This document shows positions 14,708 through 24,654 of a DNA stretch of 29,522 nt, one piece after another. This stretch comes from CAZLYK01 sp964563495 (GTDB lineage: Bacteria > Acidobacteriota > Blastocatellia > RBC074), in assembly GCA_964563495.1 (NCBI GenBank), contig CAZLYK010000058.1, positions 1 through 29,522 of the forward strand, in the 5' to 3' direction. Numbering within the stretch: the stretch's first letter is position 1; the number at the start of each line of letters is the position of its first letter. Below the pieces are notes generated by a model that saw only the letters and a program-made list of their open reading frames with translations, searched no databases and was not told the DNA's origin. The position numbers and the translations under genes were made by a program.

Positions 14708-15669
14708 CCAAAAGACTGATCGCCGGGTTTCAGCTTTGCCTCGTCCTGATCGCCGCCGCCGGGTTCCGGCCGGTCTCGGCCCAGCCGCCCAACCGGCTGG
14801 CGATCCTCAACCTGCAGGGCGATGAGGGAGGTCTGATCGCCGCACTCATGCGAGAATCCGCGCGCTCTGACCGCGATCTCAGCCTCGAGCTGGTGGACGA
14901 GGATTTGATCCGGGCGGCTTTACGCGGAGCCGGATACGAGGGCAGTCTCAACCTCAGCCGTGCGGAGGCGCGCGCTTTGGGGCAGAGCCTGGGCTGCGAT
15001 TTTTTCATCCTCGGAAAGGTCCAGGTTGTCCGGCGCCTGGCGCAGGGTGAGCAGTTTTTTTACGAAGCCCTGGCCGGACTGATGCTCGCCGAGACGCGGA
15101 CCGGGAAGTTGCTTGACTTCGCTTTCGAGAGATCGCAGGCTCAGACCGAAGCCGAGGCGCAAGCCCGGCTGAAAGAGATGACCAGGCTCGGCTGGCGCAA
15201 AATGTCGGGCGCGATCGCGGCATCGCGAGCGCGGCGCGAAGAAGAGATCGTGACGATAGACCGGAACTCGACACCTTTGATCGAGTTATTGACTGATCAA
15301 CCCGAGGGGCAGGGAATCAACCCGCCTCTTTTCTATCAACGGTTGAAGCCGGTTTACACCGAACAGGCGGAGCTGGCCGGGATCACCGCGACGGTCGAGC
15401 TGGAAGCGGTCTTTCGCGAAGATGGAACAGTCGGGCAGGTCGAAATTATGCGCTGGGCCGGATTCGGTCTGGACCAATCTGCCGCCGCTACCGTCCGGCT
15501 CTTGAAATTCAAACCCGCCGAGCGTGACGGAAAGAAATTATCAATCCGGGCGGTCGTGCGCTATAATTTCCGCCGACCCCTCACGCCGGCGGTCAAACCT
15601 CAGGCTCAAAGCCAGGAGGAGATCGACCGGCTCAGGCGCAGCTTGCGTAATATTCTAAAGCCCCGATAA
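14704..15669 (+). CDS. Secreted protein with CsgG-like N-terminal and TonB C-terminal domains
   Basis: A 321-residue protein with a signal peptide (about 1-26, ending PVSAQ). Residues 28-170 look like a CsgG/FlgO/LpoB-type domain: RLAILNLQGDEGG, LVDEDLIRAALRGAGYEG, then LGQSLGCDFFILGKVQVV. This is pattern similarity only. Residues 212-292 are a clear TonB_C domain: PVYTEQAELAGITATVELEA, then REDGTVGQVEIMRWAGFGLDQSAAATVRLLKFKPAERDG. TonB normally links inner-membrane energy to outer-membrane receptors, but here no proline-rich spanner is present, and the signal may serve as cleavable or as an anchor. Such TonB_C proteins are common in Acidobacteriota. Its ATG overlaps the HD gene's stop by four bases. 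Confidence 0.82.
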   Translation: MTKRLIAGFQLCLVLIAAAGFRPVSAQPPNRLAILNLQGDEGGLIAALMRESARSDRDLSLELVDEDLIRAALRGAGYEGSLNLSRAEARALGQSLGCDFFILGKVQVVRRLAQGEQFFYEALAGLMLAETRTGKLLDFAFERSQAQTEAEAQARLKEMTRLGWRKMSGAIAASRARREEEIVTIDRNSTPLIELLTDQPEGQGINPPLFYQRLKPVYTEQAELAGITATVELEAVFREDGTVGQVEIMRWAGFGLDQSAAATVRLLKFKPAERDGKKLSIRAVVRYNFRRPLTPAVKPQAQSQEEIDRLRRSLRNILKPR

Positions 15670-15727
15670 GAATGTGGGACGGAGATCTGTCTGGGATTCC
15701 ATTTTTAAACGACGGCTTAAATCGACT

Positions 15728-17104
15728 ATGGCGCGCATGTCTTTCTTTGCAACACTGAAATATATCCTATTGGTCTGCACGCTGGTCGTCTTCTACCCGG
15801 CAGGGGGGGGCGCGCAGCAGGTCACTACCCAGCCTGCCCGAGAGGATCGGATCAGGCTTTTCGATCAGGTTTGGCGCGCCGTCAATGATAACTACTACGA
15901 CCGGAACTTCCACGGTCTCGATTGGAGGCAGCAGCGCGAGATCTTCCGCCCGCAGGCCGAAGCGGCGCCGAACAACGCCGAGCTCTACCGGGTTTTGCGT
16001 CAGATGATCGGCAAACTCGGTGACGCGCATACGAGAATTTATTCACCCGAGGATGGGTTTGATCGTCATCGTCCGGCCGGCACCACCGTCGGGGTGGTGG
16101 TCAGGCGAATCGAGGACAAGCCGACTGTGACCTGGGTCGAGTCCGGGTCGGAGGCTTCGCGCCTTGGGATCCGTCCGGGGTTTGTCGTCTTACGGATAGA
16201 CGATCAACCGGTCGAGAAGGTCCTCGAAAGGATCAGCGCCGAGATCGGCGATAGCTCAACCAGAACCGCGCTCGAGTTGCAGAGTATGGACAGGCTCTTC
16301 TATGGGCCGCGTGAAACGCCGGTCGCCGTGACCTTTCTCGACCCCGACGGCAAACTGCGTCCGGTGACGCTCATGCGCCGGTTTGTCGAATTCCAGCGTC
16401 GCGTGGTGGTGCGCCAACTCCCATATCGAATCGGTTATATAGAATTGACCGGTTTCGGGCCGGAGATCGAGAAGGAGTTCGAGTATGCCATGCAGTATAT
16501 GCAGGGAACGCGCGGCCTGATCCTTGATCTACGCAATAATGGTGGCGGTTTTGTCACGACAGTCGCGCAGATCGCCAGCTATTTTTTCAACGAAGGAACC
16601 GTTCTGGGCGAATTCATCACCAGGCAGGGGCGCTCGACTCCGCGACAGACCCAGCGGCTGCGAACCGCCTATCGAGAGCCGGTGGTGGTGCTCGTCAGCT
16701 CACGCTCGGCCAGCGGATCTGAAATCTTCGCCGCCGCAATCCAGGAAAAGAAGCGGGGGGTGGTTCTCGGGACCAGCCCGATGACCTGCGGCTGTCTGCT
16801 CGGCGTCAGCCGGACGCTCAAGCTGCTCGACGGCGGCAAGCTCAATGTCAGCGATACTGATTTCCGAACCCCCCTCGGGCGACGGATCGAAGGTTCCGGG
16901 GTGAGGCCGGATCTGACCGTCAATCTGCGCACGGTCGATCTGCTGGCCGGGCGCGACGCAGCGCTCGAAACCGCGGTCAACCAGCTCGGCCGGACAATCG
17001 CTTTTGGCCAGCGAAGCAAAGAGATCGACTTCAAATTGAAGATTCCTAAACTGGGCGTCTGGACGTCGAGTCAGAACTCACCGGCGACGCATCTCAGGCG
17101 ATAA
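15728..17104 (+). CDS. S41-family peptidase with PDZ domain, catalytic lysine apparently missing
   Basis: A 458-residue exported protease-like protein of the carboxyl-terminal-processing/Tsp family (S41). It has a signal peptide (KYILLVCTLVVFYPAGGG), an N-terminal helical part, a PDZ-like domain (VGVVVRRIEDKPTVTWVESG to VLRIDDQPVEKVLE) and a protease core with GYIELTGFG and GLILDLRNNGGGFV. The nucleophile serine is in SSRSASGSEIFAAA (about 16692-16736). Where CtpA has its catalytic lysine (a GK-rich segment after the Gly), this protein reads SPMTCGCLLGVSR, so the lysine is absent. A tricorn/IRBP-like mechanism or loss of activity is possible. The start is uncertain: a GTG at 15674 extends it by 18 residues; the ATG at 15728 gives a better signal peptide. 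It follows the TonB_C gene. Confidence 0.86.
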   Translation: MARMSFFATLKYILLVCTLVVFYPAGGGAQQVTTQPAREDRIRLFDQVWRAVNDNYYDRNFHGLDWRQQREIFRPQAEAAPNNAELYRVLRQMIGKLGDAHTRIYSPEDGFDRHRPAGTTVGVVVRRIEDKPTVTWVESGSEASRLGIRPGFVVLRIDDQPVEKVLERISAEIGDSSTRTALELQSMDRLFYGPRETPVAVTFLDPDGKLRPVTLMRRFVEFQRRVVVRQLPYRIGYIELTGFGPEIEKEFEYAMQYMQGTRGLILDLRNNGGGFVTTVAQIASYFFNEGTVLGEFITRQGRSTPRQTQRLRTAYREPVVVLVSSRSASGSEIFAAAIQEKKRGVVLGTSPMTCGCLLGVSRTLKLLDGGKLNVSDTDFRTPLGRRIEGSGVRPDLTVNLRTVDLLAGRDAALETAVNQLGRTIAFGQRSKEIDFKLKIPKLGVWTSSQNSPATHLRR

Positions 17105-17189
17105 CCTCGGTGACCAAATCAACCCGCGTGTGAGGCCATTGTTACATGCTGGCGTGTTCTCGCTTAAATCAGATCGGAGAAGGTAGCTT

Positions 17190-18134
17190 ATGAACCGTGT
17201 CTGGCCGTTTTTGCTGGTCGTGGTCTTTGTGCTCATGACGGCAAGTGAAGTTCAGGGGCAATGGGTGGTCGCTTTTCAGGATCGCAGCAAGCATGATTTG
17301 AACAGCGTCTTTTTTGTCGATTCAAGGTTCGGTTGGATTATCGGCGATGGCGGCATCGTTAACGCGACCATGGACAATGGCTATCAGTGGTTCTCGCAGA
17401 GCCCCAGGCTGAACGCCAATATGAAAGACATCTTCTTTCGCAATCGCGACGAAGGCTGGTTGATCGCGAGCGGCGGGCACATTATGCGCTCGGAGGACGG
17501 CGGTGAGAATTGGTCTTTGATCTACAAATTGGAGGTCCCGCCGGGCGCCGCCAAACAGGGATTCAACAGCATCGTCTTCCCATCGAAAAAGCGCGGGTGG
17601 GTAGTCGGGACAAATGGGCGAATACTGAGCAGCGAAGACGGCGGACGCACCTGGCGGCAGCAGGAGAGCGGAACCGAGGAGGAGCTGGTCCACGTCCGTT
17701 TTGTCAACGATAAGCGTGGTTGGGCGGTCGGCGGCAAGGGGATTATTCTCTTCACCGATGACGGCGGACGCACCTGGGAGCAGCAGAGCAGCGGGTTCCG
17801 CGGCTATCTTTATCATATCGAAGTGCGGGGGAAAGACCGGGCCTGGGTCGTCGGAGACAACGGCGCGATTTTTCGGACGACCAATACCGGCCTGAGCTGG
17901 GAGAGGGTCGCCGTCGATACCAATAACACGCTGGTCAATATCAATTTCTCCAACGATAACAATGGATGGATTGTCGGTTGGAAGGGGACGATCCTGCGGA
18001 CCAACGACGGCGGCAAGACCTGGATCGAGCAGGAGAGCGGGACGCGAGTCAATCTTTACGGCCTGGCCTCCGTCAAGAAAGTCGTCTGGGTCGTGGGCGA
18101 GGAAGGGCTGGTCTTGAAGTACGTCGAAGAGTAG
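17190..18134 (+). CDS. Secreted YCF48/HCF136-like beta-propeller
   Basis: A 314-residue protein with a signal peptide (MNRVWPFLLVVVFVLMTASE, ending VQG). It has seven repeated blades, each of the form GWxxGxxGxIxxSxDGGxxW: for example GWIIGDGGIV, GWVVGTNGRILSSEDGGRTW, GWAVGGKGIILFTDDGGRTW, AWVVGDNGAIF, GWIVGWKGTILRTNDGGKTW and VWVVGEEGLVLKY. These are the YCF48/BNR motifs of HCF136, a photosystem II assembly factor, but in non-photosynthetic bacteria they are general envelope propellers of unknown role. GGAGAAGG precedes the ATG. It ends two bases before the stop of the oppositely oriented permease gene, with no room for a terminator between them. Confidence 0.88.
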   Translation: MNRVWPFLLVVVFVLMTASEVQGQWVVAFQDRSKHDLNSVFFVDSRFGWIIGDGGIVNATMDNGYQWFSQSPRLNANMKDIFFRNRDEGWLIASGGHIMRSEDGGENWSLIYKLEVPPGAAKQGFNSIVFPSKKRGWVVGTNGRILSSEDGGRTWRQQESGTEEELVHVRFVNDKRGWAVGGKGIILFTDDGGRTWEQQSSGFRGYLYHIEVRGKDRAWVVGDNGAIFRTTNTGLSWERVAVDTNNTLVNINFSNDNNGWIVGWKGTILRTNDGGKTWIEQESGTRVNLYGLASVKKVVWVVGEEGLVLKYVEE

Positions 18135-18136
18135 CT

Positions 18137-19399
18137 CTATTCGTATCTCAACGCTTCAACCGGCGCCAGCCGCGAAGCCATGCGGGAAGGGAAGATGGTC
18201 GCCAGCAGGCAGGTCGCAACCGCCAGTGAAAACACCCCCAGACTATCGAGGGCGCGCACTTTGAGCGTGACGTGGGAGACCGAATAGATCTCAGCCGGAA
18301 TCGAAATCAATCGATACTCGTTCGCCGCCCAGCATAACCCCAATCCAAGCGCCAATCCCAGCCCCGCGCCGATCAGGCCGATCATCGCCCCCTGCCAGAC
18401 GAAGATTTTGCCAATCGATTGCGGCGTTGCACCTTGAGCTCGGAGGATGGCGATATCGCTGTGCTTCTCGATCACCATCATGGTCAGGGTGGTAATAATG
18501 TTGAGCGCGGCGATCGCGATCAGGAGCACGAAGAAGACGATCACCACTCGATGCTGGAGCTGCAGCGCGGCGAAGAGCGGGCGATTCAATTCCTGCCAAT
18601 TGGTGGTGACAAAACCCTCCCCCGCCAATTTGCGGACTCGTTCGCCGATCTCATCCACGGCGTAGATATCGTCGACCTTCATCTGGATCACGCCCGCTGT
18701 CTCTCCGCTCTCGCTCAAATTCTGCGCCGCCGCGAGCGAGATGTATGACCATTTCGCGTCATATTCATACAACCCCGAAGCGAAGATTCCGACGACGCGC
18801 AGACTGCGATAGCGCGGTCGCGGTTGAAGCCCGGCGGGCGTCAGAATCGTGTGAGCCGAGATGACCGTCACCTGATCGTTGACGCGGATTCCGAGGGTTC
18901 GCGCCAACTGCTTCCCGACGATTATTCCATCGGCCCGCGGCTGATCGGGCTGAGCCGTCTGAGCGGCGGTGCCCTCTGAGAGCTGAGCCGGGTCTCCCTC
19001 GATCGTGGTGGCGTAGACCTCGTTGGCGTCCGGCGAAGCGGCCGTATCCACGCCTTTCAGGATCGCCTGTTCCTGGCGGTCGCCCGCGCTCAACAAAACC
19101 GGGGTATAGATGGTCGCCGAGGCGGCTCTCACCCCGGGGATCCGGCTCACCTGATCGATCAGCCCGCGATAATTCTCGATTCCCCGGTTGTCTTCCCTGA
19201 GCAGGTTGAGGTGCGCCGTACCCTGCAGGATCTTCTCCTGAATGTCGGAGCGAAAGCCCACGATCAGCGCCTGAGCGACGATCAGCGCCGCGACCCCGAG
19301 CGCGATCCCCGCGACTGCAATCGCTGTGATGACCGAAACGGCCGTCTGCCGCCGCCGGGCTCGTAAGTATCGGAGGGCTATAAAGAGTTCGTAGCTCAT
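18137..19399 (-). CDS. LolC/E-type ABC transporter permease (FtsX domain)
   Basis: A 420-residue inner-membrane permease of the lipoprotein-releasing (LolCDE) or MacB-like group. It starts MSYELFIALRYLRARRRQTA, the typical LolC/E opening, followed by the first transmembrane helix (VSVITAIAVAGIALGVAALI). A large periplasmic domain fills about 50-250. Three helices near the C-terminus follow, with the FtsX-type segment ILRAQGATPQSIGKIFVWQG and the end PSRMASRLAPVEALRYE. The ATPase partner (LolD) is not nearby. The start at 19397-19399 is chosen for homology; an in-frame upstream start would lie inside the palindromic element. It overlaps no gene but converges closely with the propeller gene (2-base gap). 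Confidence 0.9.
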   Translation of the reverse strand: MSYELFIALRYLRARRRQTAVSVITAIAVAGIALGVAALIVAQALIVGFRSDIQEKILQGTAHLNLLREDNRGIENYRGLIDQVSRIPGVRAASATIYTPVLLSAGDRQEQAILKGVDTAASPDANEVYATTIEGDPAQLSEGTAAQTAQPDQPRADGIIVGKQLARTLGIRVNDQVTVISAHTILTPAGLQPRPRYRSLRVVGIFASGLYEYDAKWSYISLAAAQNLSESGETAGVIQMKVDDIYAVDEIGERVRKLAGEGFVTTNWQELNRPLFAALQLQHRVVIVFFVLLIAIAALNIITTLTMMVIEKHSDIAILRAQGATPQSIGKIFVWQGAMIGLIGAGLGLALGLGLCWAANEYRLISIPAEIYSVSHVTLKVRALDSLGVFSLAVATCLLATIFPSRMASRLAPVEALRYE

Positions 19400-19402
19400 T
19401 GG

Positions 19403-19475
19403 AAAAATAGACAGGATCGACAGGATTTTTTCAGGATTAAACGAGACACATCCGGTGAAGCTTGCAAGCATCCCG

Positions 19476-19493
<18 letters not shown>
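19403..19493. repeat. Palindromic intergenic element, copy 4
   Basis: The arms 19403-19426 and 19470-19493 are complementary with two mismatches; the left reads AAAAATAGACAGGATCGACA then GGAT. The inner part differs from copies 1, 3 and 6 and contains only the short palindrome GCTTGCAAGC. The element separates lysS from the permease gene, both on the minus strand. It starts 4 bases from the permease start codon, and its far arm contains the last codons of lysS. Confidence 0.9.
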
Positions 19494-21056
<1,563 letters not shown>

Positions 21057-21059
<3 letters not shown>

Positions 21060-21071
21060 GTCATTACTCCT
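21057..21071 (-). promoter_or_regulatory. Shine-Dalgarno and TTG start of lysS
   Basis: On the minus strand AGAGGAG is followed by seven bases and TTG. The spacing decides for TTG rather than the overlapping ATG in another frame. Confidence 0.75.
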
Positions 21072-21073
21072 CT

Positions 21074-21111
21074 GCGATTACTCCCGAGCGCAAACACTCG
21101 CGAGTAATCGC
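21074..21111 (-). promoter_or_regulatory. Hairpin immediately upstream of the lysS ribosome-binding site
   Basis: GCGATTACTC (21074-21083) pairs with GAGTAATCGC (21102-21111), extended by four more pairs after one mismatch, with an 8-base loop. On the lysS transcript the hairpin ends just before AGAGGAG. The 3' arm shares GGAGTAATC-like sequence with the ribosome-binding site (GGAGTAATG), so the 5' arm could pair with either, as in an alternative structure covering the start. No T-box motif was seen. Confidence 0.6.
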
Positions 21112-21266
21112 AATCGTTTAAAGATTTAGACCTTAGCATCTAGCATCTTTTTATTCGTTTGACAATAATTCGGCCACGGTAAATTTGCTGAAACACCTTT
21201 TCGCACAGCTGCGTATATCAGTGTGCAGTTAAACGTGACAGAGGCTCAAGGAGGGTCCTCAACATT

Positions 21267-21464
21267 ATGAGTCATACGATTAGTACCATTGTCTATTTGA
21301 TCGTCGCGCTGATCGTCATCTCGCTCGTCGGATCGTTGGTTCTCTCGGTCTTGGGCTTGTTCTTCGGATTGATTCCGTTATTGATCAAGCTCGCGTTCTG
21401 GGGTGTTTTGATCTATCTCGGCTTCATGGTCTTTAGAAAATTCGCAGAGAAGAAAGCCGGCTGA
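21267..21464 (+). CDS. Small two-helix membrane protein, unknown function
   Basis: A 65-residue, very hydrophobic protein. The N-terminal helix (about 7-34) and a second helix (36-57) are followed by a basic end, FRKFAEKKAG. The strong GGAGG site, correctly spaced before ATG, supports real translation. It is oriented away from lysS and its upstream region contains a TTGACA near 21160 with no convincing -10. I do not recognise a family. Similar short proteins are common in bacterial genomes and often envelope-associated. A branched palindromic element begins 43 bases after its stop. Confidence 0.65.
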   Translation: MSHTISTIVYLIVALIVISLVGSLVLSVLGLFFGLIPLLIKLAFWGVLIYLGFMVFRKFAEKKAG

Positions 21465-21506
21465 ACCGAGACGGGAGTTGAACAGACATCGTTTTTTATC
21501 CCGACT

Positions 21507-21605
21507 TTTTGAGCCGCGGCTTCGCGCCAGGCCCTTGTCTCCACAAGTATCTGACAGTTGCATCCGAGCTGTCAGCCAAGCCCCGCGCGAGGCCGCGGCT
21601 CAAAA
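21507..21605. repeat. Branched palindromic element (three-way junction) at the HAD gene end
   Basis: A 21-bp closing stem (21507-21527 with 21585-21605, one G-T wobble), opening TTTTGAGCCGCGGC, encloses two smaller hairpins: CTTGT/ACAAG (21534-21547) and CTGACAG/CTGTCAG (21551-21575). The right arm supplies the last codon (TTT) and TGA stop of the minus-strand HAD gene. The arrangement resembles a folded mobile or REP-like element rather than a simple terminator. It is unrelated in sequence to the AAATAGACAGGAT family. Confidence 0.85.
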
Positions 21606-22265
21606 TCCCTCTCCCACCAGATAGCTCAGCTCGCTGAAGCGTTCGATCAGGAAATCCGCCCCGGCTTCGACCAGCTCCGTGCGTCCGCGAAATCCCGGGA
21701 CATAACCGCAAGTCTTCATTCCGGCGGCTTTTCCAGCCGCGATATCCACCCGAGTATCCCCGATCATGAGAGATAGTTCAGGTTCGGCCCGGCAAGAGCG
21801 GGCGGCTTCGAGCAGCATTTGCGGCGAGGGCTTCCGCTCGGGCAGGCTGTCTCCGCCGAGAATCGCTTCGAACTCCGAAAGCAGGCCGATTCCATCGAGC
21901 AATGCGATGGTAAATTCGTAGGGTTTGTTGGTGACGACAGCTTTTGGGATCTGTTTGAGGCGCCTCAGGGTCTCGACGACTTCCGGATAAAGGTGAGTTT
22001 GATCGAGCAAGTGATTGCGATAATGGCCCTGGAAGATCGCCAGCGCGCCCTCGACCTCAGAATCCGTAGGGGGGGCTTCCCGGGTCGCACGCAGAGCTCT
22101 CTCGACCAGCAGCCGTGCGCCCTCGCCGACGAATCTGATGACCAGCGAATCCGGTAAAACCCGGCGGCCGATCTGATCGAGCATGAGGTTAACGGAATTG
22201 ATCAGATCGTGACGCGAATCGACCAGCGTGCCGTCCAGATCAAAGAGCAGGCATTGATAATTCAT
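21600..22265 (-). CDS. HAD-family hydrolase, phosphoglycolate phosphatase-like
   Basis: A 221-residue haloacid-dehalogenase-fold phosphatase. Motif I is LLFDLDGTLVDSRHD (residues 6-20, with the nucleophile Asp in FDLDGT). Motif II/III pieces are VVTNKPYEFT (a T-N pair) and the lysine in GGDSLPERKPSPQML. Motif IV is MIGDTRVDIAAGKAAG with its aspartates. A helical cap (about 20-85) makes it a type-C1 HAD, close to Gph and PpaX. Substrate assignment is uncertain: Gph (2-phosphoglycolate) is the best guess. The ATG is preceded by a weak site. The TGA stop lies in the arm of the branched element, a second unrelated case of a palindrome ending a gene. Confidence 0.88.
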   Translation of the reverse strand: MNYQCLLFDLDGTLVDSRHDLINSVNLMLDQIGRRVLPDSLVIRFVGEGARLLVERALRATREAPPTDSEVEGALAIFQGHYRNHLLDQTHLYPEVVETLRRLKQIPKAVVTNKPYEFTIALLDGIGLLSEFEAILGGDSLPERKPSPQMLLEAARSCRAEPELSLMIGDTRVDIAAGKAAGMKTCGYVPGFRGRTELVEAGADFLIERFSELSYLVGEGF

Positions 22266-22299
22266 CTCAGCTTTTGTTTTACTCCAAAATAGAATAGAT

Positions 22300-22389
22300 A
22301 TGAATAGGAAGAGACAGGACTTGTCCAGGATTTGACCAGAGATAGTCTTGTTCCATCCTGCAAAAATCTTGGTTATCCTGTCTATTCAT
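22300..22389. repeat. Palindromic intergenic element, copy 5 (decayed)
   Basis: The right arm ATCCTGTCTATTCAT (22375-22389) matches the family; the left arm is disrupted (ATGAATAG, a short insertion, then GACAGGA). Internal repeats of the type CCAGGAT and ATCCTG are present. It lies between the divergent HAD and DUF255 genes, ending 37 bases before the chosen start of the latter. Confidence 0.65.
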
Positions 22390-22426
22390 GAATTCGCCGC
22401 ACTCCAAGACAGCCGAAAGGAAGATT

Positions 22427-24514
22427 ATGACAGAGAACGTCGCCGCCGGGCACAAGTTTACCAATCGATTGATCGATGAGACCAGCCCTTATCTTTTACA
22501 GCACGCGCACAATCCGGTCGATTGGTATCCCTGGGGTGAGGAGGCGATCGAGCGCGCCAAGCGTGAAGACAAGCCGATTCTGCTGAGTATCGGATATTCG
22601 GCTTGTCACTGGTGCCACGTCATGGAGCGCGAGTCGTTCGAGAACGAGGCGATCGCCAATCTCATGAATGAGAACTTCGTCAACATCAAGGTCGATCGCG
22701 AAGAGCGGCCGGACCTGGACACGATCTATATGAACGCCGTTCAGATGATGACAGGGCACGGGGGCTGGCCGATGACTTTGTTTCTGACCGCGGATGGGCG
22801 GCCGTTTTACGGGGGGACCTACTTTCCTCCGAGCGACCGGCATGGCATGCCCGGCTTTCCGCGCATTCTGATCTCCGTCTCAGAGGCTTATCAGACACGT
22901 CGCGACGAGGTCGAGCAGAGCGCCGGCGGGCTGCTCGGCGAACTGAAACGGCTCGATCTGGTCAAACCGCAGGAAGGCGAGCTGGGCTTTGATCTTCTGG
23001 ATCTGGCTTCCAATCACCTCTTGCGGATGCTCGATCCGATCGAGGGTGGATTCGGCAACAAACCCAAGTTTCCACCCTCGATGACGCTCACCTTTTTGCT
23101 TCGCCAATACCATCGAACAAAAGACCGGTCGATTCTCGACGCCGTCGAGTTGACGCTGGAAAAGATGGCGAGGGGCGGGATCTACGATCAATTGGGCGGG
23201 GGCTTTCACCGTTACTCGGTCGATGAAAAGTGGCTGGTTCCGCATTTCGAGAAGATGCTCTACGACAATGCCCAGCTTTCGCGCGTCTATCTGGACGCCT
23301 TTCTCGTCACCGGCAAGGAGTTTTACCGAAAGATCGCCGTCGAAACACTCGATTATGTCAGGCGCGAGATGACCGGCGCGAGCGGCGGTTTTTATTCAAC
23401 CCAGGATGCCGACAGCGAGGGTGAAGAAGGGAAGTTCTTCGTCTGGACGCCGGATGAGGTGGTCTCTCTGCTTGGTCAGGACGATGCGCGACTTTTCTGT
23501 CGCTATTTCGATGTCTCAGAGCCCGGAAATTTCGAGGGCCGGTGCATCCTGCATATCGATCAGGATCTTGATCACATCGCCGGGCTCATGGGTGTGACCG
23601 CCGAAAAACTGGGCGAGGTTATCGAACGTGGCCGGCGGGTGCTGTTTGAGGCGAGGGAGAAACGGATCAAGCCCGGCCGCGATGAAAAGATGCTCACCGC
23701 CTGGAACGGCCTGATGCTGCGCAGTTTCGCCGAGGCGGCGCGCGTCCTCGACAGAGCCGATTACCTCGAGGTTGCGGTCAGCAACGCGAGCTTCGTCCTG
23801 GACCAATTGGAGCGGAACGGAAGACTCCTGAGAACCCACAAAGACGGCCGGAGCCGGCTCAACGCCTACCTCGAAGATTACGCATATTTGATTGACGGCC
23901 TGCTCGCACTTTACGAAGCGACCTTCGATTTGCGTTGGTTTGAAGATGCCCGGCGGTTGACCGACACCATGATCGATCGGTTCTGGGACGCCGATGCCGG
24001 CGGCTTCTTCTTCACCAGTTCAGACCACGAATCCCTGATCACCAGGACCAAGGATTTTTACGATAACGCGACGCCGGCCGGCAATTCGGTCGCCGCCGCC
24101 GTGCTCACGCGATTGTCTCTGCTCACCGGTGATCCCGCTGACCATGGTTATCGTCGAAAAGCCGGGCAGGTCTTCAAACTCATGAAGGCGGCCATGATGA
24201 GTGTTCCGAGCGCCTTCGGACATCTGCTTGGCGCGCTCGATCTATGGCTCGCCTCGCCATACGAGATTGCGATCATCGGCGATCGTGACGCCCCGGATAC
24301 CCGCGCTCTGATCGAGACCGTCTTCAGCCGCTACGAGCCGAACAAAGTCGTCGCACTCGCCGAACCGGGTGAGAGCGACGCGCCGCAAAAGATCGGCCTG
24401 CTCGCCGAGCGACGCCAGCTGGACAATCAAGCGACAGCTTATCTCTGCCGCAATTTTTACTGTCAGGCCCCGGTCACGACGTCCGCCGAACTGGAATCCC
24501 AACTACGGGCGTGA
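22427..24514 (+). CDS. DUF255 thioredoxin-fold protein (YyaL/SSP411 family)
   Basis: A 695-residue protein of the YyaL/spermatogenesis-associated protein 20 family. The N-terminal thioredoxin-like domain has the family opening NRLIDETSPYLLQHAHNPVDW and a CxxC active site, C60-H-W-C63, in GYSACHWCHVMERES. A long (alpha/alpha)6-barrel-like C-terminal part follows, with KPKFPPSMTLTFLLR, GGGFHRYSVDEKWLVPHFEK and DEKMLTAWNGLMLRSF. The function is unknown; redox or sugar-epimerase-like roles have been proposed from folds. No signal peptide is present, so it is cytoplasmic. The start at 22427 is preferred over an in-frame ATG 39 bases earlier, because AAAGGAAG precedes it and the earlier ATG overlaps the palindromic element. 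Confidence 0.92.
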   Translation: MTENVAAGHKFTNRLIDETSPYLLQHAHNPVDWYPWGEEAIERAKREDKPILLSIGYSACHWCHVMERESFENEAIANLMNENFVNIKVDREERPDLDTIYMNAVQMMTGHGGWPMTLFLTADGRPFYGGTYFPPSDRHGMPGFPRILISVSEAYQTRRDEVEQSAGGLLGELKRLDLVKPQEGELGFDLLDLASNHLLRMLDPIEGGFGNKPKFPPSMTLTFLLRQYHRTKDRSILDAVELTLEKMARGGIYDQLGGGFHRYSVDEKWLVPHFEKMLYDNAQLSRVYLDAFLVTGKEFYRKIAVETLDYVRREMTGASGGFYSTQDADSEGEEGKFFVWTPDEVVSLLGQDDARLFCRYFDVSEPGNFEGRCILHIDQDLDHIAGLMGVTAEKLGEVIERGRRVLFEAREKRIKPGRDEKMLTAWNGLMLRSFAEAARVLDRADYLEVAVSNASFVLDQLERNGRLLRTHKDGRSRLNAYLEDYAYLIDGLLALYEATFDLRWFEDARRLTDTMIDRFWDADAGGFFFTSSDHESLITRTKDFYDNATPAGNSVAAAVLTRLSLLTGDPADHGYRRKAGQVFKLMKAAMMSVPSAFGHLLGALDLWLASPYEIAIIGDRDAPDTRALIETVFSRYEPNKVVALAEPGESDAPQKIGLLAERRQLDNQATAYLCRNFYCQAPVTTSAELESQLRA

Positions 24515-24654
24515 GTTACAAAATTGCCGTCTGGATGGGGCGAAAATTGACAGCGGTTGTTAATCCACATTAAGATAAGTAACTGGTTTGAGTGGTTATC
24601 AATTCAATCGATATGACTCAACCAAACTGCGGGTTCACTCAAGGTTAAGACAAG

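Noticed and set aside
21074..21111. T-box element upstream of lysS
   Set aside because: No specifier-loop architecture or T-box consensus is visible; the hairpin directly adjoins the ribosome-binding site.
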